This document shows, piece by piece, positions 24,639 through 35,628 of a stretch of DNA of 57,075 bases; the first letter of the stretch is position 1; each line of letters starts with the position of its first letter. The translations under genes and the position numbers were made by a program. The stretch lies in NCBI GenBank assembly GCA_904399395.1, contig CAJFPJ010000028.1, positions 1-57,075 on the forward strand, in the 5' to 3' direction. Under the pieces are notes generated by a model. It worked only from the letters and a program-made list of their open reading frames with translations. It searched no databases and had not been told where the DNA came from. Source of the DNA: an uncultured Clostridia bacterium (lineage in GTDB: Bacteria; Bacillota; Clostridia; Oscillospirales; Acutalibacteraceae).

Positions 24639-26186
24639 TTACAGGGGCGGACTGCTGCGTTTTTCATGCGCATTTTCTTTTTTTGAATTTGCGTTCTTTG
24701 CAGCTTCACCAACGGAGGCCTTTTTCTTTTTTGTATCTGCCCATTTCCAAAAGAGAGAAACTGCCAACAATATAACGCCGGCAGAAAATAGCGTTATGTT
24801 AAAACCATCCCATATCTGCCGTTTAAGCTCAGGCGAATAGAAAAGATCCCGGTCATATAGTCCACGGTCAAAAAAATCTATCTGTTCTCGAATATTTTTA
24901 ACTCGCCTTTGCAACTCTATCCCCGTAAGTTCCTCGGTACTGTTAAAAGGCATATAAAGTTTCGCGGCTCTGCCTTCCATAAGATCCATCAGATCGGAAT
25001 ACCGGATATAATATGCGCCGTATTCCTCTGCTGCACCAAACGTGCTTTTGCTATATTCCTCTTCTGTATAAAAAGGCCGCCCATACCGCCAGCCACGCAT
25101 ATAGGTGGGCCATGTGCAAAAACCGTTACCAGCCTCGGGCTGGTATATATACTTCTCCCCCGCCTTCATAGTATATACCGGCTTCAGCGACCAGGGCGAA
25201 GCATAGTAGTGAATATCTCTCGTGGGCTCAATCATGCAGGAGGCCATAAGGGAATACTCTGTGAGAGAAGACAGACTGGGGACACCCGGAACACTGCTGT
25301 AATCTACCATAAGTTCCTCCAGATCCAGTGCTCCATATCGTGCATAAAGGGTCGTCTTTCCCCCAACGGTCAGTTTCCAGTTGTTTGTCTCTGGGAAAAA
25401 AATCTGAATAAGGCTCCCCCCTGTCATCAGGCAAGCCAAAACGATGCAAACCGTCTGTCTAAGGGGAATATTCTTTCGTTTTCTTCCGTGATCCAGCCAA
25501 AGGATCGCGGCGACTAACAGCAGGAGGCTTACTGCCAAAAAAATCACATTCCAGCTATCCAGAATCCAATAGGGCAAATTTGGAGAAAACCAATACCCCG
25601 CATGCTGCATGATTTCATCCAGCGAATACAGCTGCGGCGCACTTCCATAGAAGGGGTCAAGCTCTAAAACGGCGGACTGTTCCGAAGCCAATTCTTTCAG
25701 ATCTGAAAGGCGTATATAGCAATCCGGCAGAGCTTCCATCTCTTCAAAGGGCACGGTTTCCGTCTCAAGATATTCCTCTTTGTCCACCTCTACAAAAGGC
25801 TTTGTATACCGCCACTCCCGGCTGTGAGTGGGCCAGGTGACAAAGCCATATCCATCCGTGTGCAGTATAGCATATGTATGGCCTGCTTTCAGCGTATATA
25901 CCGGCTTCAGACCATTTGGGGCGCTGTAATATACAATATCCTTAGTGGGCGTCATAACCTCCGGTCCACATATACTGCCAAATCTTATATTCGTTTTTTC
26001 ATACAGCTCCTGCATCATTTCCTCTGTGCTCCCAAAGGGACGAAGTAACGTATAAGAATTTCTCTCCCCGGCGAGAAGCAGCTTCCAGTTGTTCAAAGGC
26101 GGGAACACAATCTGTGCCAGGGCCAATATGGTCAGCGCACAAGAGGCTGCAAAAAAAATAAGCTTTCGTAACTTGATCTTTTTCAT
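24639..26186 (-). CDS. Internally duplicated membrane protein, function unknown
   Basis: 515 residues, ATG 26186 with GGGGGA upstream. It is two copies of a ~250-residue unit. Each copy begins with a membrane helix (residues ~8-28 and ~243-265), then a large outside domain, then a second membrane helix (~212-232 and ~465-485). The copies share unmistakable blocks: 'LKPVYTLKAGHTY' with 'LKPVYTMKAGEKY', 'GFVTWPTHSREWRY' with 'GFCTWPTYMRGWRY', 'NNWKL' twice, and 'CYIRLSDLKEL' with 'YYIRYSDLMDL'. The tail is Lys/Glu-rich and cytoplasmic. I do not recognise the domain. It has its own consensus promoter and stands alone. Confidence 0.7.
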   Translation of the reverse strand: MKKIKLRKLIFFAASCALTILALAQIVFPPLNNWKLLLAGERNSYTLLRPFGSTEEMMQELYEKTNIRFGSICGPEVMTPTKDIVYYSAPNGLKPVYTLKAGHTYAILHTDGYGFVTWPTHSREWRYTKPFVEVDKEEYLETETVPFEEMEALPDCYIRLSDLKELASEQSAVLELDPFYGSAPQLYSLDEIMQHAGYWFSPNLPYWILDSWNVIFLAVSLLLLVAAILWLDHGRKRKNIPLRQTVCIVLACLMTGGSLIQIFFPETNNWKLTVGGKTTLYARYGALDLEELMVDYSSVPGVPSLSSLTEYSLMASCMIEPTRDIHYYASPWSLKPVYTMKAGEKYIYQPEAGNGFCTWPTYMRGWRYGRPFYTEEEYSKSTFGAAEEYGAYYIRYSDLMDLMEGRAAKLYMPFNSTEELTGIELQRRVKNIREQIDFFDRGLYDRDLFYSPELKRQIWDGFNITLFSAGVILLAVSLFWKWADTKKKKASVGEAAKNANSKKENAHEKRSSPPL

Positions 26187-26264
26187 GTCTCATCCCCCTT
26201 TTCAAAAATCTGAGTAAAATTTCCACATTCTCCATCCGTCACAAAATCATAGCATTCCAGTTTC

Positions 26265-26293
26265 AGTATACGGCCTTCAAAAGTATATGTCAA
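26265..26293 (-). promoter_or_regulatory. Promoter of the duplicated membrane protein gene
   Basis: Minus strand TTGACA (26293-26288), 17-base spacer, TATACT (26270-26265), ~70 bases before the start codon. Confidence 0.75.
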
Positions 26294-26586
26294 TATGATT
26301 ATTTATATTATTTTTTGTTTGTATTTTTTATAGATTTTGACCTTAAAAGATAGCAAAAAACATGATATAATAAATGGAAAGAAATCATGGCGGCACATGC
26401 TGAATGTATTCTTTATGAAAGCAGATGCTTATTATATGGATTTAATAATTAAACTTTCCAAAATGAATATAGATTATATTAGGATAAAACAGATATGTTT
26501 CTTTCGAAGATTGAGTTTCAGCAGTGCAATTTTGCGCAAATACTATTTTTATATAGCATCATAATTTCGTGTGGCTCATAGTATAC
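26294..26586. other. Very AT-rich gap
   Basis: No convincing gene. A 75-codon frame at 26337-26564 lacks a ribosome binding site and is dominated by hydrophobic and basic residues expected from AT-rich non-coding DNA. Confidence 0.45.
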
Positions 26587-26619
26587 AAAATCCCCGGGCA
26601 CGGCTTCCCGGGGATTTTT
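26587..26619 (-). terminator. Terminator after the D-2-hydroxyacid dehydrogenase gene
   Basis: Stem AAAATCCCCGGG / CCCGGGGATTTT with an 8-base loop; T-rich on the minus-strand exit. Confidence 0.85.
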
Positions 26620-26659
26620 CCATATCTATATACTTTGTACGGCGAGGAGTCAGTTTATA

Positions 26660-27595
26660 TCAGGCGTTCTCCAAAGATATGAGCCATTCCTCTATATTCC
26701 GGAAGGTGATCTCCGCCCGCCTCTTCATGGATTCTTCCGTGGCAAAAGCCACATGAGGCGTAAGAAGAACATGCTCTGCCGTAAGAAGTGGATGTCCCTG
26801 GGGAACAGGCGGCTCCATCTCAAATACATCGATGCCAGCACCGGCCAGCTTTCCGGCATTGAGGGCTTCTGCCAGTGCATCATTGTCTATAACAGCGCCC
26901 CGGGCCATGTTGATGAGGATGGCGGAAGGTTTCATGCAGGCAAGCTGCTCACGGCCTATTAAGCCTTTGGTCTGCTCCGTCAGAGGTGTATGCAGAGTAA
27001 CAATATCGCTTTCTCTCAATAGTGTTTCCAAATCTACATATTCCACTCCGGCATTCAACGCTTCCCGTCGTTGGCTGCGGCTGTAGCCCAAGACACGGCA
27101 GCCGAAAACGCCGGCGATCTGCGCCACTCGGATTCCGATGGCCCCCGTTCCTACGATTCCCAGCGTCTTCCCCCTGAGTTCATGGCCTACAAGACCATTT
27201 TTTGTTTCAGAACGGCGTACTGCTCCGTCACAAGGAAGAATATTCCGCAGAAGGGCCAATATATGCCCAAAGGTCAGCTCCGCCACAGCATCCGTGCAGT
27301 ATCCCTGTGCATTTTTCACACAGATTTCCTTTTCTTCACAGGCCTTAAGATCCACATGATCAATCCCTGTGAATGCCACAGAGATAAATTTCAGCTTTGG
27401 ATTCGCCCGAATCACCTCGCCGCTTAGAGGAGAATTTGCAATGATGAATACATCGGCATCCAATTTCGAGGCTGTTTTGGCATCCAATTTCTCAGAGCAG
27501 GGAATACATTCATGCCCCATTTTGCGCAGGGGCGCCGCCAGTTCTTCAATAAGACCTCCATCTACAGCCAGAGGCTCCAGCATACAAATTTTCAC
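26660..27595 (-). CDS. D-2-hydroxyacid dehydrogenase (NAD-dependent)
   Basis: 311 residues, GTG 27595 behind AAGG. The cofactor domain has 'LGIVGTGAIGIRVAQIA', the catalytic triad is readable: Arg in 'INMARGAVID', Glu in 'IDVFEMEPPVP', His in 'LLTPHVAFAT'. It interconverts a 2-keto acid and a D-2-hydroxy acid. The subfamily (glycerate, phosphoglycerate or lactate-like) cannot be fixed; the lack of an ACT domain argues against SerA. Followed by a strong terminator, so it is monocistronic or the end of a short transcript. Confidence 0.9.
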   Translation of the reverse strand: MKICMLEPLAVDGGLIEELAAPLRKMGHECIPCSEKLDAKTASKLDADVFIIANSPLSGEVIRANPKLKFISVAFTGIDHVDLKACEEKEICVKNAQGYCTDAVAELTFGHILALLRNILPCDGAVRRSETKNGLVGHELRGKTLGIVGTGAIGIRVAQIAGVFGCRVLGYSRSQRREALNAGVEYVDLETLLRESDIVTLHTPLTEQTKGLIGREQLACMKPSAILINMARGAVIDNDALAEALNAGKLAGAGIDVFEMEPPVPQGHPLLTAEHVLLTPHVAFATEESMKRRAEITFRNIEEWLISLENA

Positions 27596-27947
27596 AGCTA
27601 TACCTTCTTTTCAACCGGTCAGCCTTCGGCAGGAAGAATTTCAGCGCCAAAGGCCAATCTATTTTGTTTTTTTCAGTATACCGTGTCCGAAATCGCCTGT
27701 CAATGAACTGAGGAACCGAGTACCTCCTGGTTTCTTGGCTCTGTCTATTCCCGTAAGCGCAGCTACAGATCTTACCAAACGCCGAAAGGCCGTGCAGACA
27801 AATCTGCGCGGCCTTCCGGTTTGTGAAATGAGAGAATAGGAAATAAAAAGGTGTAAGCGTACTAAAAGGAGAATCATCTTTCTCCAGGGTGCACTGAGAC
27901 GCAGTAAAGAGGGAACAACCAGTGCACGAAAAGTGCACAACATAGAC
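27596..27947. other. Gap downstream of glnN with a long hairpin
   Basis: No gene. A ~15-bp stem (27784-27798 with 27803-27817, one mismatch) with a CAAA loop probably ends glnN transcription. GTGCACTG (27889-27896) and CAGTGCAC (27920-27927) form a further inverted repeat, with a third GTGCAC copy beside it. Confidence 0.55.
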
Positions 27948-30071
<2,124 letters not shown>

Positions 30072-30173
30072 GGAATCGCGCTCCTTTCACTCTCTCTTTC
30101 CCGTATCTCTTTCCCGGCATAGTCTCTTCTTCCGAAGGAACACCGGGATTTTCATAATTAAAGATACAGAAAA

Positions 30174-30205
30174 AGGCGCCGCGGGATTTTCCGCAGCGCC
30201 TTTGC
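30174..30205 (-). terminator. Terminator-like hairpin at the 5' end of the glnN transcript
   Basis: On the minus strand a 13-bp stem (AAAGGCGCTGCGG / CCGCGGCGCCTTT, one G-T pair) closes a 6-base loop AAAATC and runs into TTTTTC. It begins within ~10 bases of the predicted start. A second stem (30143-30147 with 30113-30117) follows before the ribosome binding site. Confidence 0.75.
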
Positions 30206-30218
30206 TGTTTGCGCTTTT

Positions 30219-30247
30219 ATTGTAAGGCTCTAAAAAGAGTTTGTCAA
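30219..30247 (-). promoter_or_regulatory. Promoter of glnN
   Basis: Minus strand TTGACA (30247-30242), 17-base spacer, TACAAT (30224-30219). Confidence 0.75.
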
Positions 30248-30354
30248 TAGAACTTCGCAAATTTTGCAGGATTTTATAAATAAAATTCATTTTAATTCAT
30301 TTTTAAGCTATAAAACTCATCAATTTTGACAAATCAATTTTTTAATGAAATATA

Positions 30355-30383
30355 TTGACCTAAATCCTGCAATATGCTATACT
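30355..30383 (+). promoter_or_regulatory. Promoter of the glutamate synthase/glnA series
   Basis: TTGACC (30355-30360), 17-base spacer, TATACT (30378-30383). The expected start of transcription is ~30390, giving a 150-base leader. Confidence 0.75.
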
Positions 30384-30389
30384 TACATA

Positions 30390-30540
30390 GAAGGAACAAA
30401 GGTGTTCATGAAAAGCTCCCGTTTTTGCGCTCCTGGGGTTCAGGAGCAGATAACACGGCGGGCCCTTTTCATGGGCACCTTTTTTAGTTTTTGAAGGAAC
30501 TGAGCCTTCAAAACCGATTTTGTGAAGGATGTGAGGGAAT
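30390..30540 (+). promoter_or_regulatory. Attenuator leader of the glutamate synthase series
   Basis: GGTGTTCATGAAAAG (30401-30415) can pair with CTTTTCATGGGCACC (30465-30479) through two G-U pairs, enclosing a 7-bp hairpin GCTCCTG/CAGGAGC; TTTTTTT follows, so the whole is a terminator. The alternative small hairpin GAAC-AAAGGT-GTTC has a 6-base loop with A at position 1 and G at position 4, the signature of ANTAR-bound loops, and it overlaps the terminator's first arm. A third hairpin (TTTTGAAGG/CCTTCAAAA) precedes the ribosome binding site. Confidence 0.55.
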
Positions 30541-31635
30541 ATGCAGAGAGAGGGAGAAATCCGAATCCCTTCAGGCTGTGCCGTCTCCGGTATTTTTTCA
30601 AAAGCCGGTACCCCAATTTCAGGGGATACCATCATACGTTCCATCTCTGTTATGCACGACAGAAGCAACGGCTTGGGGGGCGGTTTTGCCGGCTATGGCA
30701 TTTACCCTGAATATAAGAAATATTATGCCTTTCACATATTCTACGATAATTCCGTGAGTAAGCAGGAATGCGAAAAATTTTTGGAGCGCCATTTTGATAT
30801 TATTAACCTCTCGAAAATCCCTACACGGAAGCATCCAAAGATAATGGATGAGCCCCTGATCTGGCGTTATTTTGTAACTCCCCTTCCTCATAAGCTCTCA
30901 GACAGCCAGTTGGATGAACGGGAATTTGTCGCCCGGTGCGTGATTCGGGTCAATACGCAGATAAACGGTGCCTATATTTTTTCCAGCGGAAAAAACATGG
31001 GTGTATTCAAAGCTGTGGGGTTCCCCGAAGATGTGGGGGAATTTTACAGGCTGGATGAATACAGCGGCTATTGCTGGACAGCTCACGGCCGTTATCCTAC
31101 CAATACACCCGGCTGGTGGGGCGGGGCCCATCCCTTTGCTCTTCTGGATTTTTCCATCGTCCACAACGGGGAAATCTCCTCCTATGACGCTAACCGCCGT
31201 TGGGTCGAAATGTTCGGATACACCTGCAACCTGCAGACGGATACTGAAGTGATCACCTATATATTTGATTATCTGATCCGTAAGCAGGGCCTTACCCTGC
31301 AGGAAGCCGCCAGTGTGGTGGCAGCCCCCTTCTGGGACACTATTCGCAGAATGCCAGAAAAGGAGCAGGAGCGTCTTACCTATCTGCGGGACGTGTTTTC
31401 CAGCCTGTTGATCACAGGGCCCTTTTCCATTCTTTTAGGCTTCGAAGGAGGCCTTATGGCTCTGAACGATCGCTTGAAGCTGCGCTCTATGGTAGTTGCA
31501 GAAAAGGGAGATACCTTTTATGTAGCCAGCGAGGAAAGCGCCATACGGATCATTGAGCCGGAGGTAGACCGTCTGTGGGCTCCCAGAGGCGGTGAACCTG
31601 TAATTGTCCGCCTCAGCAGCGGCACCTCTGTTTAA
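30541..31635 (+). CDS. Glutamate synthase glutaminase subunit (class II amidotransferase domain protein, GlxB-like)
   Basis: 364 residues. 'RIPSGCAVSGIFSKAG' holds the presumed catalytic Cys13, which would need removal of a short propeptide to become N-terminal. 'RSNGLGGGFAGYGIYPEYK', 'CWTAHGRYPTNTPG' and 'FSIVHNGEISSYDANRRW' are the Ntn-amidohydrolase glutamine-binding elements. It is one of three separate genes that together cover the large subunit of glutamate synthase: this one releases ammonia from glutamine, the next carries the FMN domain and the third the GXGXG helix. First gene after the attenuator. Confidence 0.9.
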   Translation: MQREGEIRIPSGCAVSGIFSKAGTPISGDTIIRSISVMHDRSNGLGGGFAGYGIYPEYKKYYAFHIFYDNSVSKQECEKFLERHFDIINLSKIPTRKHPKIMDEPLIWRYFVTPLPHKLSDSQLDEREFVARCVIRVNTQINGAYIFSSGKNMGVFKAVGFPEDVGEFYRLDEYSGYCWTAHGRYPTNTPGWWGGAHPFALLDFSIVHNGEISSYDANRRWVEMFGYTCNLQTDTEVITYIFDYLIRKQGLTLQEAASVVAAPFWDTIRRMPEKEQERLTYLRDVFSSLLITGPFSILLGFEGGLMALNDRLKLRSMVVAEKGDTFYVASEESAIRIIEPEVDRLWAPRGGEPVIVRLSSGTSV

Positions 31636-31701
31636 TCCGGTTAAAGAGCGGAGATTTTCCGCTCTTCTGGCAGGGAAGACTGAAAAAGGGAGAGAACCTC
31701 T

Positions 31702-33207
31702 ATGTCTATAGAATATATATATCCGGAATTTGAAGTCATCCGGCATCCGGAACGGTGCATCGGATGCCGGATCTGCGAACAGCAGTGTGCCAATGGAGTG
31801 CACAGCTTCGACCCAAAAAGCGGTAAAATGCTGGCGGACGAAAGCAAATGTGTCAACTGCCATCGATGTGTGGCCCTGTGCCCCGTTCGTGCTCTGAAAA
31901 TCGTAAAATCCGACCACACCTTCAGACCCAACTCCAACTGGCCGGATTCTATCATCAGGCAGGTTTACCGCCAAGCCGGCACAGGCGGTGTGCTTCTATC
32001 CTCCATGGGAAACCCCGAACCCTACCCCATTTATTGGGATAAACTGCTGATCAACGCCTCCCAGGTAACCAACCCCTCCATCGATCCTTTGCGGGAGCCT
32101 ATGGAAACAAGGACATTTCTAGGCCGCAAAACACCCGTCATCCGCCGGGATTCAGAAGGGCGCCTTCTCCCCCAAAAAAGTCCCCGGCTGGAGCTCAGCA
32201 CACCCATACTGTTTTCCGCCATGAGTTACGGCTCCATCAGCTACAATGCCCATGCTTCTCTGGCTGCGGCCGCTAAGGAGCTTGGAATCTGCTACAACAC
32301 AGGAGAAGGCGGGCTCCATAAGGATTTTTACGTATATGGGCCCAATACCATTGTGCAGGTGGCTTCCGGACGTTTTGGAGTCCACAAGGAATACCTCAAC
32401 GCCGGAGCTGCCGTTGAAATCAAGATCGGCCAAGGTGCCAAGCCTGGCATCGGCGGCCATCTTCCCGGGGCCAAGATTGTGGAGGACGTCTCCAGAACCC
32501 GTATGATCCCAGAGGGATCCGACGCCATTTCACCCGCGCCCCACCACGATATCTATTCCATCGAGGATCTGCACCAGCTGGTCTTTTCCCTAAAGGAGGC
32601 CACAGGCTATACAAAGCCCATCATCGTGAAGGTAGCCGCCGTGCACAATATTGCCGCTATCGCCAGCGGAATTGCCAGAAGCGGGGCAGATATTATCGCC
32701 ATAGACGGCTTCCGGGGCGGAACCGGCGCCGCTCCCACACGAATCCGGGATACCATCGGCATCCCCATCGAGCTTGCTCTGGCCGCCGTTGACCAGCGCC
32801 TGCGGGAGGAAGGTATCCGGGGTGACGTCTCTATTATAGCGGGGGGAAGCATTCGCTCTAGCGCCGATATGGTAAAAGCCATAGCGCTGGGAGCCGACGC
32901 CGTCTATATCGGTACAGCCGCCCTCCTGGCCCTAGGGTGCCATCTCTGCCGCAGCTGTCATGCAGGCAGATGCAACTGGGGAATCGCCACACAGCGGCCC
33001 GATTTGGTCAAACGTCTGGATCCGGAAACTGGCCGCCAGCGTCTTGTAAACCTTGTGCAAGCCTGGACCCTGGAGATAAAGGAAATTATGGGCGGCATGG
33101 GTATCAATTCTATTGAAGCCCTGCGGGGAAACCGTCTCATGCTACGGGGCGTAGGTCTCACCAGCCGGGAGCTTTCCATCCTGGGCGTTAAACACGCAGG
33201 GGAATAA
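31702..33207 (+). CDS. Glutamate synthase FMN-domain subunit with N-terminal ferredoxin domain (GlxD-like)
   Basis: 501 residues. Residues ~13-70 contain two CxxCxxCxxxC motifs (CIGCRICEQQC and CVNCHRCVALC), a 2[4Fe-4S] ferredoxin domain. The remainder is the TIM-barrel FMN domain of glutamate synthase: 'NTGEGGLHKDFYVYGPN', 'KIGQGAKPGIGGHLPG', 'IDGFRGGTGAAPTR' and a cysteine cluster 'CHLCRSCHAGRCNWGIA'. It transfers ammonia to 2-oxoglutarate. Because no GltD-type NADPH subunit is present and a ferredoxin domain is fused, reduced ferredoxin is the likely electron donor. Confidence 0.93.
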   Translation: MSIEYIYPEFEVIRHPERCIGCRICEQQCANGVHSFDPKSGKMLADESKCVNCHRCVALCPVRALKIVKSDHTFRPNSNWPDSIIRQVYRQAGTGGVLLSSMGNPEPYPIYWDKLLINASQVTNPSIDPLREPMETRTFLGRKTPVIRRDSEGRLLPQKSPRLELSTPILFSAMSYGSISYNAHASLAAAAKELGICYNTGEGGLHKDFYVYGPNTIVQVASGRFGVHKEYLNAGAAVEIKIGQGAKPGIGGHLPGAKIVEDVSRTRMIPEGSDAISPAPHHDIYSIEDLHQLVFSLKEATGYTKPIIVKVAAVHNIAAIASGIARSGADIIAIDGFRGGTGAAPTRIRDTIGIPIELALAAVDQRLREEGIRGDVSIIAGGSIRSSADMVKAIALGADAVYIGTAALLALGCHLCRSCHAGRCNWGIATQRPDLVKRLDPETGRQRLVNLVQAWTLEIKEIMGGMGINSIEALRGNRLMLRGVGLTSRELSILGVKHAGE

Positions 33208-33354
33208 CAAAGCAAAGGATGCGCGGATATCCCTATCTTTCCTTAAACAGACAGAAAAACGGTACGCTCTGTGCTATTCTTAAAAGCGGGAATCTCAAAC
33301 GCAATCCCGGCGGAGCGTTCTCCCTGAGCCTGCAAACATAAGGAGGTCATCCCT

Positions 33355-34083
33355 ATGGTAATCGATGCCAGGAATATGCATTTTAAAGATTTGAACGAAA
33401 GCATCCGCCGGAGTCCGGATGCCTCTATAGAGATCCAAAACTGCTGCGGTCAGCGGTATATCGGCTGCGGCCTTTCCGGAAAAGAACTCCAGATTTACGG
33501 TACTCCCGGGAATGCCCTGGGAGCCTATCTGAGCGGAGCAAACCTCTTCGTTCACGGAAACGGCCAGGACGCAGCAGGAGATACCATGGATGGCGGTTCC
33601 ATCTATGTGGACGGCCTTTTGGGGGACGCCGCCGGTTATGCCATGCGGGGCGGCAGTATCTATGTCCATGGGAATGTGGGGTACCGGGCGGGAATCCACA
33701 TGAAAGCTTATGAGGAAAAAAGCCCTCTTCTGGTAGTTGGCGGTGAAGCAGGCAGCTTTCTGGGCGAATACCAAGCGGGGGGCACCATCATCGTCCTGGG
33801 TCTTCACACCGAAAAAGGCCGCCTGCCCGTGGGAAATTTCTGCGGCATGGGCATGCATGGGGGCTCTATCTATCTGCGGGCCGAAACCCTTCCTCCGGAT
33901 TTTTCCGAACGGCTTTTGAGCAGAGAAGCCTCAGAGGAAGATCGTTCCCATATCCAGCCGGCGGTCCAGGAATTCTGCAGAGCCTTTGGGGAAGATTTTG
34001 AAACCGTGTGGAACGCTTGCTTTCTGGTGATCACCCCCAACAGTCAGAATCCCTATAAACAACTTTACGCTGCGGAGCAATAA
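33355..34083 (+). CDS. Glutamate synthase GXGXG-domain subunit (GlxC-like)
   Basis: 242 residues, ATG 33355 with AAGGAGG upstream. A right-handed beta-helix with regularly spaced glycines ('LGAYLSGANLFVHGNGQDAA', 'GGSIYVDGLLGDAAGYAMRG', 'GNVGYRAGIHMKAY') makes up most of the chain, as in the C-terminal domain of glutamate synthase and GlxC. It is structural, linking the amidotransferase and FMN parts. It completes the split large subunit and is followed by glnA. Confidence 0.92.
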   Translation: MVIDARNMHFKDLNESIRRSPDASIEIQNCCGQRYIGCGLSGKELQIYGTPGNALGAYLSGANLFVHGNGQDAAGDTMDGGSIYVDGLLGDAAGYAMRGGSIYVHGNVGYRAGIHMKAYEEKSPLLVVGGEAGSFLGEYQAGGTIIVLGLHTEKGRLPVGNFCGMGMHGGSIYLRAETLPPDFSERLLSREASEEDRSHIQPAVQEFCRAFGEDFETVWNACFLVITPNSQNPYKQLYAAEQ

Positions 34084-34122
34084 AGCCGCAGAGGCAGCCA
34101 CAAAAAGCTACAGGCGCGCAGG

Positions 34123-34166
34123 ATGTAAAGATTCTGAGAGGCTGCAGAAAGAATATGGCTTTACAT
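34123..34166 (+). promoter_or_regulatory. Two-tier hairpin in the glnA leader
   Basis: ATGTAAAG (34123-34130) pairs with CTTTACAT (34159-34166); inside, TTCTG pairs with CAGAA. It lies ~30 bases before the glnA start and has no T run. Confidence 0.4.
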
Positions 34167-34195
34167 TACGTCGCGATAATACAGGAGGAACCAAA

Positions 34196-35503
34196 ATGGA
34201 TGCAACCAACCTGGATATTCTGGATTTGGTACAAGAGGAGGATGTAAAATTCATCCGTCTTGCTTACTGCGATCTTTTCGGCGTGCAAAAAAATATGGCT
34301 ATCATGTCTTCTCAACTGAGGCGGGCTTTCGAAGAAGGAATAGCTTTTGACGGTTCGGCCGTTAAAGGCTTTGGAACACCCGAACGCTCGGATCTCTTCC
34401 TTGTGCCGGATGGTTCTACAGCCTCTCTCCTTCCATGGCGTCCAGCTCACGAGCGTGTTATGCGGCTCTGTTGCAATGTCAGGAATCCGGATGGAAGCGA
34501 TTTTGAGGGTTACAGCCGCAATATTCTCAAAAAGGCTATTCAGCGCTGTGCAGATATGGGATACATCTGCAATACTGGCACAGAATGTGAATTCTATTTG
34601 TTCCGCACAGATGAGGAGGGAAATCCCACCCTGATTCCCCACGACCGGGGCGGCTATCACGATGTGGCCCCTCTGGATAGGGGCGAAAACATCCGCCGGG
34701 AGATCTGCCTGGCTCTGGAAGAAATGGGCCTTCTGCCGGAATGCTCCCATCACGAAAGGGGACCAGGTCAGCACCAGATCGATTTCCGGTATTCCGACGC
34801 CCTTTCCGCCGCCGATAATTTCATTGCTTTTCGCATGGCGGTGAAAGCAATTGCCTCCCAGAACGGCTGCTTCGCCTCCTTCATGCCCAAGCCTCTGACC
34901 GGGGAAAGCGGAAACGGCCTGCACATTCACCTCTCCCTTTCTCAGGGCGGAAAAAACCTGTTTCATCAGGGTCAGAACCATTCCCAAACGGCTGAAAGCT
35001 TTATTGCGGGCATCCTCCAACGAGCCGCTGAAATCACCGCCATTCTCAATCCCCTGCCCAATTCTTACAGCCGCTTCGGCTGTTTCGAAGCTCCCCGTTA
35101 TATCAGCTGGTCTCATCAAAACCGCTCTCAATTAATCCGCATCCCGGCCTCCACAGAGGAACATACCCGCATGGAGCTTCGTTCCCCAGATCCCTCCTGC
35201 AATCCCTATCTGGCTTTTGCTCTTCTGCTTCACGCCGGTCTGGATGGGATCGAAGCCGGGGAAAAACTCCCTCCTGCATCGAGGAAAATTCTCTTTGAAG
35301 AGCAGGAAAACCTGAGACCGGCTCTTCCACACACCCTGGGCGAAGCTCTGGAACTTCTGAGAAGAAGCTCCTTTGTGCAAAAATATCTTCCGGCCCATAC
35401 GCTGGAACAGTATCTTGCAGAAAAGGACCGGGAATGGAAAGAATACACGGAAGCGGAGGATCCCCAAGCCTTTTCCGTTAGCCGGTATTTTGAAACGGTC
35501 TGA
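34196..35503 (+). CDS. glnA: Glutamine synthetase type I
   Basis: 435 residues, ATG 34196 with CAGGAGG upstream. GSI signatures are 'FDGSAVKGF', 'GTECEFYLFRTDEEG', 'ECSHHERGPGQHQIDFRY', 'NGLHIHLSLSQGGKN' and the ATP-site 'RIPASTEEHTRMELRSPDPS' block. The length matches the short, non-adenylylated GSI-alpha forms of Firmicutes, usually controlled by feedback inhibition or by transcription attenuation rather than by adenylylation. With the upstream glutamate synthase it completes a GS-GOGAT cycle, and the next gene encodes its probable antiterminator. Confidence 0.96.
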   Translation: MDATNLDILDLVQEEDVKFIRLAYCDLFGVQKNMAIMSSQLRRAFEEGIAFDGSAVKGFGTPERSDLFLVPDGSTASLLPWRPAHERVMRLCCNVRNPDGSDFEGYSRNILKKAIQRCADMGYICNTGTECEFYLFRTDEEGNPTLIPHDRGGYHDVAPLDRGENIRREICLALEEMGLLPECSHHERGPGQHQIDFRYSDALSAADNFIAFRMAVKAIASQNGCFASFMPKPLTGESGNGLHIHLSLSQGGKNLFHQGQNHSQTAESFIAGILQRAAEITAILNPLPNSYSRFGCFEAPRYISWSHQNRSQLIRIPASTEEHTRMELRSPDPSCNPYLAFALLLHAGLDGIEAGEKLPPASRKILFEEQENLRPALPHTLGEALELLRRSSFVQKYLPAHTLEQYLAEKDREWKEYTEAEDPQAFSVSRYFETV

Positions 35504-35628
35504 GATGCTTCTTCCTAGGTAGCCAGAGCATCAAAGGTGCTGAAACGCTAGAATGCCAGAATAAAGCGATAAAGAGACGCAAAACGCCATATCAGCGGTT
35601 GAAATAAGGGAAAATGAGGTGCAACAGT

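Noticed and set aside
26337-26564. 75-codon frame in the AT-rich gap
   Set aside because: No ribosome binding site and composition expected from non-coding AT-rich DNA.
34084-34195. Two-hexaloop ANTAR target in the glnA leader
   Set aside because: A two-tier hairpin exists, but its loop is eight bases and no second hexaloop or T-run terminator follows.
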